Positions 12,724-25,525 of a DNA stretch of 64,000 nucleotides are shown one piece after another. The DNA is from Thuidium tamariscinum. Its lineage: Eukaryota; Streptophyta; Bryopsida; Hypnales; Thuidiaceae. The position numbers were made by a program, and so were the translations under genes. The notes below the pieces were generated by a model that saw nothing but the letters and a program-made list of their open reading frames with translations, did not search any database and was not told where the DNA came from. The number at the start of each line of letters is the position of its first letter. Within the stretch, counting starts at the first letter, position 1. Where the stretch lies: NCBI GenBank assembly GCA_947034885.2, contig OX344751.2, forward strand, positions 5,580,001 to 5,644,000, given 5' to 3'.

Positions 12724-12819
12724 TTCTGCTGGAGTTCTTACTTGGACACAACACCCAGTTGGTTGGAGTGAGAATTCTTTAAATAGTTCTACGTCTTTGG
12801 GTCTTGGAAGTGATTAAAA

Positions 12820-13900
12820 CCTGAAGTAGACAAACACATGTAAGAAAGACACCCAAGTCCTATTGGAGATCAATCGAAAACGAAACACAAGAAAACCCAT
12901 GAGTGCTGGTCGATTCGGCACACATGGAGTCGGTAACACAGCCTCACACGTCGCCCGGCTGCGAATTTTGAACATGGAAACAGGGGAATACCAAAATTCA
13001 CTCTTAGAAGTAGAATTGCAAACACTTCCCCACGAACATTCTAGGGTTCTACTCTACTGTACATCAAGAGGCTCCTTTCACAATTCCAAATCGCTTGTCG
13101 AATCGAAACCATCGACAGCTTTCTGTGCTCACCCACTTGCCTGCTCCGAACAAATCAAGCACAGAGTTCGTCTCACCAATTCGCCAACAAGCACACAGTG
13201 TGAAATGGCTTTCGATTTCCAAAGTCGCACGATGAACAGACGTGAAGCTAGCCAGTGCCGACAAAATTGGAAGAGCACGCACACGGGGCTAGCTTCTCCG
13301 CTTCCACCATAACTGAATCCTATCGGACTTGCTACAGTCCCGAAATTCATACAGACAACGACTTTCAACGCAAAACTACTGCTTTCACTTTTGGTCTTAT
13401 CGGTCCTTACCTTATTAACTAGTCATATTTTATCGGAACTGCTACAGTATACAGGAGTCAGAGGAAGACTGGGTCGCGCCAGAGAAAACTGTTGAAGTTA
13501 CCGTGGCAACCTTGTGAGCTTCCATTCGATTAGGGTTTGGGAAAATAAGGATTTGGAGAATGCTCCTGATAACGGATTTTCGCGATTCTAGGTTCTAAAC
13601 GTCGGTAGGTATGAACAACGCAATGGCTCGCCGAGCGCACACCTTGAAAGCTTGCTCTGCAATGCCCAGCCTGTGTAATAGCTCTCTCGTTTGAAACTAA
13701 TTACCTGTAGAATTATGAGGGTTGAGTTGTATTCTTCACGTGCTGGATTTTGTGTTTCGATGGTCAGGTAGTGGTGAGGGATCAGTCTTTTCTAATTTCA
13801 TGTTAGATGCGACCCAAGTAGAGGAACATGTTAATACAAACTGCAAGCCTAAGCCCTAATCCCTCCAAATTACAAGGTCTAAATTATCTGACGCTGTAGC
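12820..13900 (-). promoter_or_regulatory. 5' region / leader of trihelix gene A
   Basis: Conserved in modules A, B and C upstream of the first coding exon. A CTATTTCAG-like acceptor just 5' of exon 1 in copies C and D suggests an intron in the 5' UTR. The 18-bp motif TATCGGA(A/C)(C/T)TGCTACAGT occurs at 13321-13338 and 13431-13448, and GATTAGGGTTTGGG (telo-box-like) lies near 13530. Plus-strand open frames here do not survive indels in module B, so I do not call a gene. Confidence 0.5.
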
Positions 13901-13920
13901 CCTTGTATCAATTCATTTTG

Positions 13921-14135
13921 CCATGCCAATTCAAATTTCAGCAATCACAAAGGCTACGAATCAAGGACCCTTCATCCTGCCGAATTGAAGCTCTCCCTCG
14001 CGCTCCCTTCAGCAACATTCGGCACCCTTGTGGATCTTTGATTAATCTCTCGATTAATAATCAATCCAGCTGCTGAGAGGCACTTTGGGTGACTCATTTG
14101 GGTGCGGGTGAATTGTTGAACGAATGATAGAAAAA
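13921..14135 (-). pseudogene. Decayed 3' exon fragment of the coiled-coil gene (module A)
   Basis: Aligns with 47845-48080, part of exon 3 of the intact gene in module C, including AATCACAAAGG, GACCCTTCACCCTG-like and TGACTCATT blocks. The frame is broken and neither the upstream coiled-coil exons nor the C-terminal 35 codons are present, so this is a truncated remnant. Confidence 0.7.
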
Positions 14136-14299
14136 ACTTCCATTTGTTGTAAACCATCACGACAACTGTATGACTCACGATGAGGAGATTATGACGAATT
14201 AGACTTTTGCTTCGAGCAATTTAAACGAATGATGGGATGTCTTGCATGTTGCTCAAGTGGTGTTACTTCGATCTTACCAACATGAAGTAGTTAGGGTCC

Positions 14300-15524
14300 T
14301 TCTGATTAAACAATTGAATGAGTCCACCTAGTTATGATTGAGGACTGCACATCTACCTAAGGTAGAATGCTCTTAAATGGAGCGGGTTCTATAATGGTGC
14401 CGTACCTTAAATGTACAATATTTGTACATGTTGCTTTTTCATAGCCTTCAGCATTGTACTGACAGTGTACATTTTAGTTAGGGCACCATTTTAGAACCCT
14501 ATGCCCTTTCAACTTCAAAATTTGATAACTAATTCCACAAAGCTCCAAAAAATATGAAATGACTTGGGTTGGATGTCAATTCCACATGTCTTTCAAGGGA
14601 AGTGTACTAAAAAAAATATTTCAAGATGTTTTGTCCCCCCAAAATTCAGTATCAGCCCTTAGATGGGCAATTACTAAGCCTTCTACCTTAGATGCTAGAG
14701 GGCATTTATAAGTAAGGATCTCCATAAAAAGTGTCAAAATTTCATGTAACTATAATCAAACTTTGAAATGGTTCAAACTTTAAGTTTATTTATATGACAT
14801 AAAATTATTGATGGTAGTATGGGGACATCTTATTATATTTTTTGACATAAATTAATATGGTTAATGATAGACCATTTGAATTCAAAGAATTTTATTAAAT
14901 TTATCTTTCAAGCCACACCATTTTATAACAAATCTTTGGAAATCATCAAATCTTGAGGTAGTCCATAACTTTAGGAGTTAAGAATATTATGTATTTGATA
15001 CGAATCTTCTATAGTCTTTTTTAAAACTCAAAGTATGATTCAAACCTTCTCCAAGTATCTAAAAATTCAATGATTTATAGAAGATGTGATTTCATTTGTG
15101 AAAAAGGAATGTGTATAATTGCACAAAACACTTGTGGTCTTTGTTCAGTCACATGTTCATTAATTGTAGAAGTTGTTTTGTGCCATAAGTATTGCAAAAA
15201 TGATTGAATGAACATACTTGTAGAAATAAGTTTCTTTCATCAATAGAAAATGTACTTGAATTATCTCAATATTAATTCAATAGGCAAAATGAAAGGATTG
15301 CATGTCACAAATATAGTTTTGGTTGTTGGTTTGTAGGACTATCAAGTACCTTTTTTAAAGAGTTACATCACGAGATTTGGAATGCTAGTTTTTTTTAATA
15401 GAAATACACTTTTCCAACAGAGGAACTTCCAAAAACATATTCTAATGTGTTTTACATTAGCTTAAAGTGTGATATATTCATGGTGAAATTATATTGAATT
15501 AAAAATGATTTTTTAGTTCCAACT
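14300..15524. other. AT-rich spacer, paralogous to 33565-34389
   Basis: No genes seen. From about 14700 onward it aligns with module B 33560-34390. The empty sites for B insertions are here or just upstream: TTAC at 14263-14266 and TTA at 14332-14334. Confidence 0.6.
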
Positions 15525-15528
15525 TTAA

Positions 15529-16100
15529 TCCCTAAAGGACCAAGATGCCTTTTTTGGTAACATTGAAATTTTGGATATGTATATGTCACTAGAAATTTCT
15601 ATATTTTGGGCCTAAATGTGAGTAGAAGGTGTAAACAAAGAATATCTTTAAGGCCCAACAATTTTTGTAACTTTTGACTACATGATTAAAAAGTTATGAC
15701 ATGATATGTTGTTTCTTTCAAAACTTGGATCGTTTGGTTAGATTAGAAAAAATTACTTTTTTTAGAAACAAAAATTTGAAATTGATTTTATAGATTCATA
15801 TAGACAATCTCATGGAAAGCTTTGAATCATTCTATTTGGATTAATAAGTGAAATGTTATGGAGAGTTTTAGTTTGCGGGTAGTTTTAGATTTTTTATTCT
15901 AAAATAAACTTTGAAGTCCTCTATTTAACCCAATTTTCAATATTTTTGGAAGATTTGGAAAAAAATTGGGTGTAGATTATTTATTCCAACATTTGATCAT
16001 CGGATTGGCAATTCTTCAATTTCACAAATAAATTCTTAACAATTTAGCATTTTGAATCATTCTCTATTTTTATTAACTTACTATTTTTTTCCTATATGTT
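15529..16100. mobile_element. Truncated ~0.9-kb TTAA element at the A/B module junction
   Basis: Begins TCCCTAAAGGACCAAG after TTAA (15525-15528) and matches the left half of the complete 927-bp element at 16939-17865. It merges at about 16003-16100 into the sequence that opens the window, losing its right half. The A-to-B transition therefore lies in or near this repeat, as does the B-to-C transition (34394 on). Confidence 0.65.
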
Positions 16101-16938
16101 ATACAATTTCAAAAGTGTAATCCACGTTTGTTCAATGTTCCCTACATTCAAGATCTAGAAGTGTAGTACTTTAATCATGAAGATACATTATGTAATTTCT
16201 ACACTACTAAGCTCTTGTGAATTTCACGATCAACAGAGAATACAGGTGTGAACATCTCATACTCGTGTAAATGGGAAGATTGGTCAATTCTATCTTCAGT
16301 CATGTATGTGTTACGAATTGGGTCGTAACAACTGGACTTCATTAGTTACCAAGTTATACGGATTATAAGTGACGATTACGACGGTTGTAGGAAAGTAGCT
16401 TCATATCTCTCCTCCCATTAAAGGCCAGGTGAGAGGGCTTGTCTCTCACATGATATTTTGTCAATATAGATGTTCGATTTCCATTCTACGCATGTGTTCA
16501 TGAAATACTTGTTGCTTTCGTAATCTTACTTTTGTTATGTGTCATGGATGTATGGTTTGGTGATTTCCTATTGTATCCAAACTTTGGAGTTGAGACAGGG
16601 TTCACATCTGTGAGATCGGAGATTATCGGTGACTGATGAGAGGTTGATTTGTACTTCAATAGGCCGCATGCTGTTGTAGCCTGATGAGGGATCATCGAGC
16701 CTCCATTGTCATACAACTACGGAGAGTGACTGATCGTAGTAGGGTTATCAAGTTGCAATTAGCCAATCTGATATAATCATGATCGTAAGTCCTAACAATA
16801 TGCCAGTGATAGTACAAGATCTTGAATATCGTCATTGTCGTCAATTACAAATAAATTCTAAAGTAACCCCTATAATTGCACAACCTCAATAATTGAAACA
16901 TAAAATAATTTAGTATTCACTGTGAAAGTTTTCTTTAA

Positions 16939-17865
16939 CCCCTAAAGGACCAAAGTGCTTTTTTGGCAACATAGCGATTTTGGGCAGGTACGTGTGACTA
17001 GAGATTTCTATATTTTGGAACCAAAATTTAATAGAAGGTGTGGACGAGGAGTATCTTTCAAGCCCAACAATTTTCATGACTTTTGACTACATGGTTGAAA
17101 AGTTATTGCATAATATGTTGTTTGTTTCTCAACTCGGGCAGTTCGGGCAGATCAGAAAAAATCACTTTTTTTGGAAACAAAAATTTGAAATTGGTTTTAT
17201 AGATTCATATATATATGGAAATCTTTGAATCATTCCATTTGGATTAATGAGTCAAAAGTTATGAAGAATTTTAGTTTGCGGGTAGTTATGGATTCTCACC
17301 TCTAAAATAAACTTTGAAGTCCTTTGTTTTACTCAATTTTAAATATTTTTGAAAAAAAACAACAACATTGGGTGTAGAATATTTATTACAACATTTGAAC
17401 CATTGAGATTGACATTTTTCAATTCAATAAATAAATTGTTAAACATTTAGTATTTTGAATAATTCTCTACTTCTCTCTACTTACTATTTTTTTTGTACAT
17501 GTTGTACAATTCAAAATGATTTGAAATTTTTTGAGCATGTATCCAACTTGAATTGAAGAATGAATCCAAAGAGTAACAACCATTTTGAATATTTTTTCAT
17601 ACAAATGTGGCCTTCTGAAGTGCAGCTGCCCGGATTTCCACAGTGATAAAAAAGGGATTCTTGTAACTTCAAACACTATTATCTTACAAACTACATGGCG
17701 GAATTTTCTGGAATTTTTTGTACATGCTCTCAAACTAGTGTAATCTAAGATCCTACGGTTACATTATTCTAAAAATAATTTTTTTTCTAAAATTTGATAG
17801 TTATCCTAAAAATGACAGTTTTGGAGCAATTTTGGTGAAAACATAGTCAAAAACCCTTAGGGGTT
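16939..17865. mobile_element. 927-bp non-autonomous TTAA element
   Basis: Inserted in module B only. It is flanked by TTAA at 16935-16938 and 17866-17869, while module A has one TTAA at 933-936 in otherwise matching flanks. Ends are CCCCTAAAGGACC and (reverse strand) CCCCTAAGGG. No coding frame. A precise TTAA duplication with an unoccupied paralogous site fits piggyBac-type transposition; I infer a non-autonomous member. Confidence 0.92.
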
Positions 17866-20547
17866 AAACTATGCAGTAGGTCTGTGACTTCTACATTTAA
17901 AGTGAATTTCACATTGAATTTTTGAATTTAAAGTGCAATCAAGAATGAATTTTGAAAATTAAATTCATACGGAGAGAGGAAATATGATTAATGCATACTA
18001 TGACATTGAAGTTGCATTATTCTTTTAAATTTAGGGTTGAAGTTTGTTCATATTGAAACTACAGTTTATTGTAAAAGTTGGGAATGAAATTTACTTAGAG
18101 ATCTTCATTGAGATTTATCTCTTATAGAAATGACATTGAAGATTATATAATAGACTAGAAATTCAATTTAATGTTAAATTTAATTCGAGAAAGGAACACA
18201 TATTAAATTTATAACTTAAGAATTTACATTTACTTCTATGTCCATCTCCTAACTCTTACATTCTATCAACTTTGCAAGAGCTCTCCTCTTTGCCTAGCCA
18301 AAAATATGAGTACTAGAGACCTTGAATACTGAGATGTTTGAACAGACATTGAAGAACATTTGATTCAATATACAAAAACATATTGGACACAAAAAGTCAA
18401 AAAAATATTGAAAAACTTGAAATGCAAATTATTTGAATTTGATTAACACAACATATAATTGAAAATCTTGAAACTAAATTGTAGTTGGAGAAGAACCTTC
18501 ATCCAAAATGCGCCCTGTCACACCTCCCACTCACAAAGAATTGAACACAATGAAACAACAAACTATATTGCCTAATTGTTGCGGAGAGACAAGAAAAAGT
18601 TCAAACCCTTCTACGGATTCACAGGGGCATGGGCAATTAATGTTTTTTTTAAATATCAATGGCTACAATAGTGGGGCCTGTTGATTTCAAATCTCCATTG
18701 GACAGCCATTGATTTTTAGCATGGGGTGGAAATGGGTGGAGGGTGGGGGTGGCACAATTCATCAATCACCATAGATAGTCAAGGAACTATAAGGATTAAT
18801 CTTCTCACTTTGCTCTTAATTAGCAACAATGGCCACTTTGGAAAACAAATTCACGTGCACTTCCTACTTTAAGAAAATAGAGATGAAGAAGTCTCATTTT
18901 CAAGATAACATTAGTAACATTCGTAGAAATTTGAAGGTAAGAAAGAATTGTTTTTAGGGTTTCTCCTCTACTTGTTCCCTATGTTGTTTAGAAATTGTGC
19001 ATTAGCCTATAATGGCTACAGTTTTTGAATTTTTGAAAATTCAAAAAACTATTCAAAATATTCAAAAAATGTTACAAAATCTAAAAGTCATTTTTAAATT
19101 CCAAACAAATATTTCAAAATTAATATTTATTGACATGGCTCTCTCAACGATGCCAAATTGTTGATGTTGCACTTTCCCACAGTCTAGGAACTCAAGATAA
19201 CTCATGGTCTTCCAATGCCCTCAAATTCCTTCTACTGATTGTAAGTTGAGGTTGAAAATGATATTTCATAGTATAAAAAAACACTCAATAGTACTAAAAG
19301 CCTATAATACCTCCATTCTACCATATTGTCAAACTATTTATGATAAAAAGAAAATCAAGTATTGCCATCCATCTTTGCCATCCAATGATGAACATCACAA
19401 GTTGTAAAAGTAGTGGACCTTAAAACCAATCAACCATCTAGAATTAAAAAACATTAATTCCACATGTTTTTCTTGCTTTCTAGAACAATCTCACCATTAG
19501 GAATTTAGGATTAGTATATTTTAATTCCATCTTAGAGACAATAATTTAAATTTCCTTCTATCTTGTATCTACTTTTACTTAACAATTTTTTAAAGAAAAA
19601 ACTTAGATTTTTTGTACTTTTTTTCCCCAAGACTCTCAATTCAATTATACACTACAAAGATTTTAAGTTCAAAACTTTATGGTGAAATTTTTTTAAAGAA
19701 GGTTCCAAGTCAAATAAGTGAGCCCTAAAATGTGGTGAAAAACTTCTTTTTATCCACTTTAATGCAGAGATCTTGCAAGTTGTTTGGTCAAAGTTTTTGA
19801 ATTTTTTTCCACACTCTCATACTAGTTAGGTGTAAGATCCTATGCTTAAGTGTGTAAAAAAAAAAAAGTTTTCATATTTCTTTTTTACTCTTTGTTATAG
19901 AAATGGTAATTTTAAGTGTGTTTTTTGCATAAAGAAAGCCTTGGTCCTTTAGGGGTTAAAAGGCCCTCATATATTTGGCTTCAAAAATAAACCTTGAGAT
20001 CAATTTTAGTTCTAAAAATGACCCTTAAAAAATGACTTGAATAATTAAATTAAAATAAAAATTCTTGAAAAAATAATATAATTAGAACCTTAATATTTTT
20101 AACCCAAAAGAAAAAGAATCTTCTAAAAATCACAAATATTCAATCTTAAATTGATTTTAGAAAGAATTTCCAATTTTTGACTTTAAATTTGATTGAAAAA
20201 AATAGTTTGTATACTAGTTGATCTACATGTAAAGATATGATCTATCAATCATATCTTATAACTATTTCTTTTATAACCATAATTATATTCTTTTTCTTGT
20301 ATGTTGCAATTTTTTTATACATCTTCACAGTTATATTTCAAAACTCTTGACCCTCTTTAGTCCTTAAGGGATCAATGGGGGTGTTTGTTTACATGAAAGT
20401 TGTTTGTATGAATGTTTCTACATTTCTATGCATTCAATCAAATTTAAAAAAAACATTGTTCATGTTTTTCAATCAATTATGTAATGTTCTAAAACCATGA
20501 ATGTTCATTATTCACCCAAAAACACAATTCTACTACTATATATTTAA

Positions 20548-20769
20548 CCCTTGAAGGACGGACTGGTGGCTGCGGAAACCATGCATTTTGATACCATGTG
20601 ACATCACCTACTTTGAAAAAGCCAAATATATGCATTGGAAGTCAAAGTACTGTAGAAAATCTTCCCTTTCCACCCCCAAGACCAAGGATGAAAAGTTGCA
20701 TTTCTATCCTAGAAGGAAAGATTCTTTGTCATTCAGCGGACCGCAAACGTCTGCGGCGTCGTTCAAGGG
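20548..20769. mobile_element. 222-bp TTAA MITE, module B
   Basis: Perfect TTAA on both sides (20544-20547 and 20770-20773). The termini CCCTTGAAGGACG and CGTCGTTCAAGGG form an 8- to 12-bp imperfect inverted repeat. Paralogous to 3603-3824. The first six bases resemble the CCCTTA end of the autonomous piggyBac element at 52948. Confidence 0.82.
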
Positions 20770-20773
20770 TTAA

Positions 20774-21147
20774 GGGAGAAACACCCAATATTGCACATGT
20801 ATCTTGCATTGGACCCTAGACTCATCCAAAATTATCATTAGATTGTAGTTAATGTGCTTGTCAAATGCTTGACTCTAATTTGCTGACACATATTAAGGAC
20901 ACATACCAAAACCTGATTCGCTCACTTTTGATTTTAGTAGTGTTCACATTTGGGGGCATCTATTGAATAGTAGTCTAGGGAGCCAACACTTTGGAAAATC
21001 ATAGAAATTACATACGGCATCTGAAAAATCTATTTTTTTAATATTCACGATTTCCACTCACTAATACTAGAAAAACATTATTTTTAGAAAAAGCAATGTC
21101 CAACTATGCTGAATTATCTATTTGGACAATTTTAGGTGTTTCCACGT
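20774..21147. mobile_element. ~380-bp MITE with GAAACACCC ends, module B
   Basis: Copy of 3829-4202, immediately next to the 222-bp MITE. Reverse-oriented relative of the clean insertion at 32608-32991. Non-coding. Confidence 0.6.
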
Positions 21148-22244
21148 GTTTAGAATATTTGATTGGGTTTGAGTTGAGAATTGAACATTAATTATGCAAG
21201 ACCAAAAATGCCAATTGTATTATGTATTATGCAATATTCTTTGAATAGCACAATAATTGACGAAGTTTGTAATCATCTTGCCTAGCCAAGAAATTATTTG
21301 GGGGATGCGATTCGTTTGTGACAGAAAGATCCGTCCGAGTAAGTTGGCCTACAGCAATGCATTGCAACAGAAAGGCACAAAAATCTGGAAATTCTTTGGC
21401 TTGCACAGTAATTTGGGTGGATAGTTGTGACAACAGTGCTGCTTTTTGAGAAGCAAACCTATAAATTTGATGGGATACATAAAAAATTGATGAAATCTAG
21501 GTGTCATTTTGTCATTGGTTGTTGCGTTCTTTTCAAAATCTTGGAAGGTATACACATGTAAATTTCTAGAGTTTGATAAACTTCTATGAATTGTTAGTGA
21601 AAAAGAGCATCACAACCTCATTATTGTACTTCCTTGAAACTTGTTTGGAATGCAATTAGTAAGAGACAATGATGTGCTGTAGGTGTTTTGAATTTTGTAC
21701 ATATTCCAAAATCTATATTTGTATTTGATGATTGAATCTATATTTTGTATATGTATCTATATCCATATTTTGTATCCCTATTATCCAATGGTCAAGATCG
21801 CTTGTTCACCAAACAGTAAATGGCTATCTTTTTCCTGGGCAACCATCTAATCAATCCCCATGGAAGTAGGATGGGTTTTTTTGGAAGAATTCAATGGCTA
21901 TGGAGGGTGGGGGGATGACATGCATATTTTCAGGAGATCAAAGTAGAAGATGATGGATTTCATTTCTAAAAAATGAATGGAAGAACGATTTTGGATTCTT
22001 TTGGAAAACCATAAACATTGAAGAGGAAGTTTTCTGTCCTTAATAAAAAAAAATTAAAGGATGTCATGGACCTAAAAAGTTGGTGTGATGGGGAAACGAC
22101 AAATGCACCTATTGGATCATTTAGTATTTGGAATATTTGGGCAACTACCTTTGGTCATTGGAAGTTGTGTCCTTATATGGTTAAATGGAAAGATTGTAGG
22201 GAGTCCTATTTGATGGGAAAAAAAAAGGTTTTATTCAAAATTAA

Positions 22245-23122
22245 CCCCTAAATGCCCAATCTATGTTTTTTTTGGCATCATAGCAATTTTGGACAACTCA
22301 CTACAAATGAAATTTTTATTTTATTTTTTAGAAATTTTCACACAACATTTTTCCAAGGAATATCTTGAAGGCCCAACAATTTTCATAACTTTCGACAACA
22401 TAGTTAAAAAGTTATTGTATGATATGTGGTTTTCATTGCTCAACAAGCAACCTAGGCAACAAAATAAACTTCTTGAAGATTTATTTTTATTCGAAAATAA
22501 AAATTTGAAATTGATTAATTTCTTTTATACACATAATTGAAAAGCTTTGAATCATTCTATTTTGAACAATGAGTCAAAAGTACAACGAGCTTCAATTTGA
22601 AGTAGCTTTGTGGGTAGTTATAGAATCTCTATAATACTACAAAAAGTTTGAAATCCTTTATTTAATTAAAAGTTCAATATTTTTGGGAATCCCCCCCCCC
22701 CTTGCACGAGTAGATTATTTATCAGAACATTTTAACCATTGAGATTGTCATTTTTCAATTACATAAGTAAATTGTTTACAATTTAGTATTTTGAATAATT
22801 TTCTTCTTCTTTCTACTTACTATTTTTTTCCTATATATTGTACAATTCCAAATGATTTGAAAGTTTTCAAGCATGTGGTCAACTTGCCTTGAAGAATAAA
22901 TCTAAATATGGTAGCCGCCAATTTGAACTTCTTTCATACAAAAGTGATTTTGTGAAGTGGAAAATTCTGAAGTTTTTTCTATATCTTTTCAAACTAATAT
23001 ACTACAAGATCCTATAGTTACATGAGTCAAAAAATGTTTGTTTTTCTAAGTTTTGGTACTTATAAAAGAAATGGGAGGTTTGAAGCATTTTTAGTGAGAA
23101 TATAGTCAATACCATTTAGGGG
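22245..23122. mobile_element. ~0.88-kb TTAA element, module B
   Basis: Starts CCCCTAAATGCCCAA after TTAA (22241-22244) and ends CCATTTAGGGG, giving a visible inverted repeat CCCCTAAATG / CATTTAGGGG. The right target site is TCAA, a one-base decay of TTAA. Copies at 5571-6460 and 40636-41424. A run of ten C (about 22688-22698) is private to this copy. Confidence 0.75.
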
Positions 23123-23276
23123 TCAAAGGAGGGAATTGCATGAATGCATTTCACTAGTGAATGGAATTGGACGTTTCCTCATTGTGGCATATTTTGACTT
23201 TTCTTCATAAGAAAATGCTAAACCTATAAATCATTGTGCAATGTATTTTGGCAAAATTCAAGCCCTTGGTTCTTAA

Positions 23277-23498
23277 CCCTGTAAAGACAAGCTAGTCTCT
23301 ATGAAAATCATCCTTTCTAAAACAATGCATATCATCTACTTTGAAAAATTCGAAAGTATTCATTAGAGACCAAACTACTATTCACAACCTCCTTCTTTTT
23401 ACACAAAATTCCAAGGATGAATAATTGTACTTTTGCCTCACATGCAAAAATTCTCTGTCATCCATTGGACCATTCTGATTTGCAATGTCCTTATAGGG
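23277..23498. mobile_element. 222-bp TTAA MITE, second locus, module B
   Basis: TTAA at 23273-23276 and 23499-23502 flank exactly 222 bp that starts CCCTGTAAAGACA and ends TGTCCTTATAGGG, a 13-bp imperfect inverted repeat. Paralogous to 6614-6835. Confidence 0.85.
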
Positions 23499-23580
23499 TT
23501 AACGTGAATTTGAACCATAAAAATGCACAACATTCATCCATGCACAGAAAAAAGAACAACGAGAGCCACACCAAAGAATA

Positions 23581-23780
23581 TGAAAGAAAAGAAAACGAAA
23601 ACCGGAGAAGAAAAATCAGGAAACAATAAAATTTATTAAGGGAACATTTAACAAACCCTCAGTAAAGACCAACAAAAAGAGGGAAAAGGCAAGATCATCA
23701 ATATTACTAAACTTCCAAAAATCAAAATATACAGCAGCTTAAACTCAAAGTCATGATGCCATGAAGATTTGCCTGGAACA
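23581..23780. pseudogene. Stray fragment of trihelix-gene 3' intron sequence
   Basis: About 200 bp that align with 43550-43745, a non-coding part of the module C trihelix gene, not with module A at the corresponding place. It begins right where A/B similarity stops, so module B carries a rearrangement joint containing a remnant of another trihelix copy. Confidence 0.65.
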
Positions 23781-25525
23781 TAAAGAAAGATTGCTACATC
23801 AGATAATCATTTTAAATTAAATTTCAATTTGAATCATTTTTAAAATTTCTATTCTTTATTAATATAAAAAAATATTTTTAATAATTAAAATCTAACCATA
23901 GCACACTAGTTCATAGCTTATTTACAACATGGAAAACAATCCTAAAACAATTTCTCTACAACTGGAAAAAACATCTAATGTTTTTAAAAAATTAGTTTTT
24001 TGATCAATTTTGTCCAAGATCTTGTTGTTTGTGTTCCAAAGGTGTGCTATGGGGCCTACTACTTGGTGTAAATGGAAACAACTCACTAGTATAATCTCGT
24101 TGCTTTAAACAATGTGTTACTAGGAAAATTTCACCATCCTTTTTTAACAATAAAACATTATAATCTTGCAAATCTGTGTTGCCACATGATTCCAAATTTG
24201 ATTCACATCATCTACAATATATACACTATAAGATTGTAATAGAATAAACTTGTTTTCTTTTAACAAGCCCTTGAATATGGATAAATGTATTATTAAACAT
24301 TGAAGATGTCTACCATGAATGTCAAGAAAAAATCCATCAAGATTGACATGGCAAAAACATGAGAAAATTTTTAAAAACATGCCATGTTTCTAAAATGACA
24401 TCTTTGCAAATGCTGTCAAAGAATGTACCAAAAGTCCACCATGTACCAGCCACGTCACCTCCACTTAAGCACCAAGCAAGCGGGTAATGCCACATTGGAT
24501 TTTTCAAACTTTACCCAGCAATGTCATGGCAATTGATGTTACAATATTTGTGAAGATAAGTACTGTTTTCAGTGACATCAATGTAGATGTCGTAAGAAAT
24601 TTCATATTGTTTCTAGCAACATTGAGAGAAATGTGTAGAAGGATTTTTGAATTGTTTTTTCCAATGTCAAATTAGATGTCTAGATATTTTTTTGAAATGT
24701 TTGCTTAAATGTTTACCATATACAAATATAAAATACAAAATACACCATATAAAATACATTAGGCACAATATGCCATACACTGTACTAAATATCTATGTTG
24801 TATGGCTTAATAAATCACTTATTGTAAGTATATTTAGATGAGAAGACAACTTGATATTTAAGCAAGTGGAGCGGTGGGAGTAAAGACGAACCGTATGGGA
24901 TATATTTGGTCCATTGGGCTTTGAATCTTGTCTATTTGAACATCTTAGTGGACGTCACAAAAATCATCTATATGTCTTAGTTGATGTCACCGTTACTATC
25001 TCAATTGACGTCTTAGCTAACATTTTAAAACAATTTTAGAATTCTTAAAACAGTCAAAGTGTGTTGACGTAACATGCCACATCACTATTTTAAAAATTAA
25101 GAAAATATTTGGCTTCATGAAAAATTTGCTATGAAGATGCCCTTCCTTTATTATCTTACATTTATTAGGCATTTTAGCTTAGCTCCTAATAACTTCTAAA
25201 AACTTAATTGGAGTCAAAACAAAATCTCATGCCAACGTGGCAAGTTTGTGTTTTTTGGGATGTCCTCTATAACTCACTTGTATTTGTTGTAATATCTGCC
25301 AAGACATTCTTGTTGCACAAGACATGGCCTCATTTTATTTGAGACATCCACTCGTTTTTTGAAACATCCAACTAAATTCTATCTTTATAGCCTTAATTTC
25401 ATCTTTCAATTTTTGTTCTAAAAAATATTCTTGTTTGTTGCTAATTAACAACAAAAAAACAAGGGCTTCTACTAGTGTTGTGTGGTTAAGATTTCTACAT
25501 TCTAGTGACATTTAGACCTATAACA
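23781..25525. other. AT-rich sequence private to module B
   Basis: I find no coding frame, RNA gene or match to the other modules. A moderately GC-richer stretch at 24400-24500 stands out only by composition. Confidence 0.4.

Larger units (their letters stand above)
16003..23575. repeat. AT-rich spacer block, module B (paralogous to 1-6895)
   Basis: Second copy of the module spacer, offset 16002 at its left edge. Differences from module A are scattered substitutions, small indels, a 927-bp insertion (16939-17865) and loss of about 300 bases near 21365. No protein gene supported. Confidence 0.85.

Noticed and set aside
12863-13312. 149-codon plus-strand open frame upstream of trihelix gene A
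   Set aside because: The module B counterpart (31223-31659) is broken by an indel and stop, and the region is the leader of the minus-strand gene. Treated as a non-coding antisense frame.
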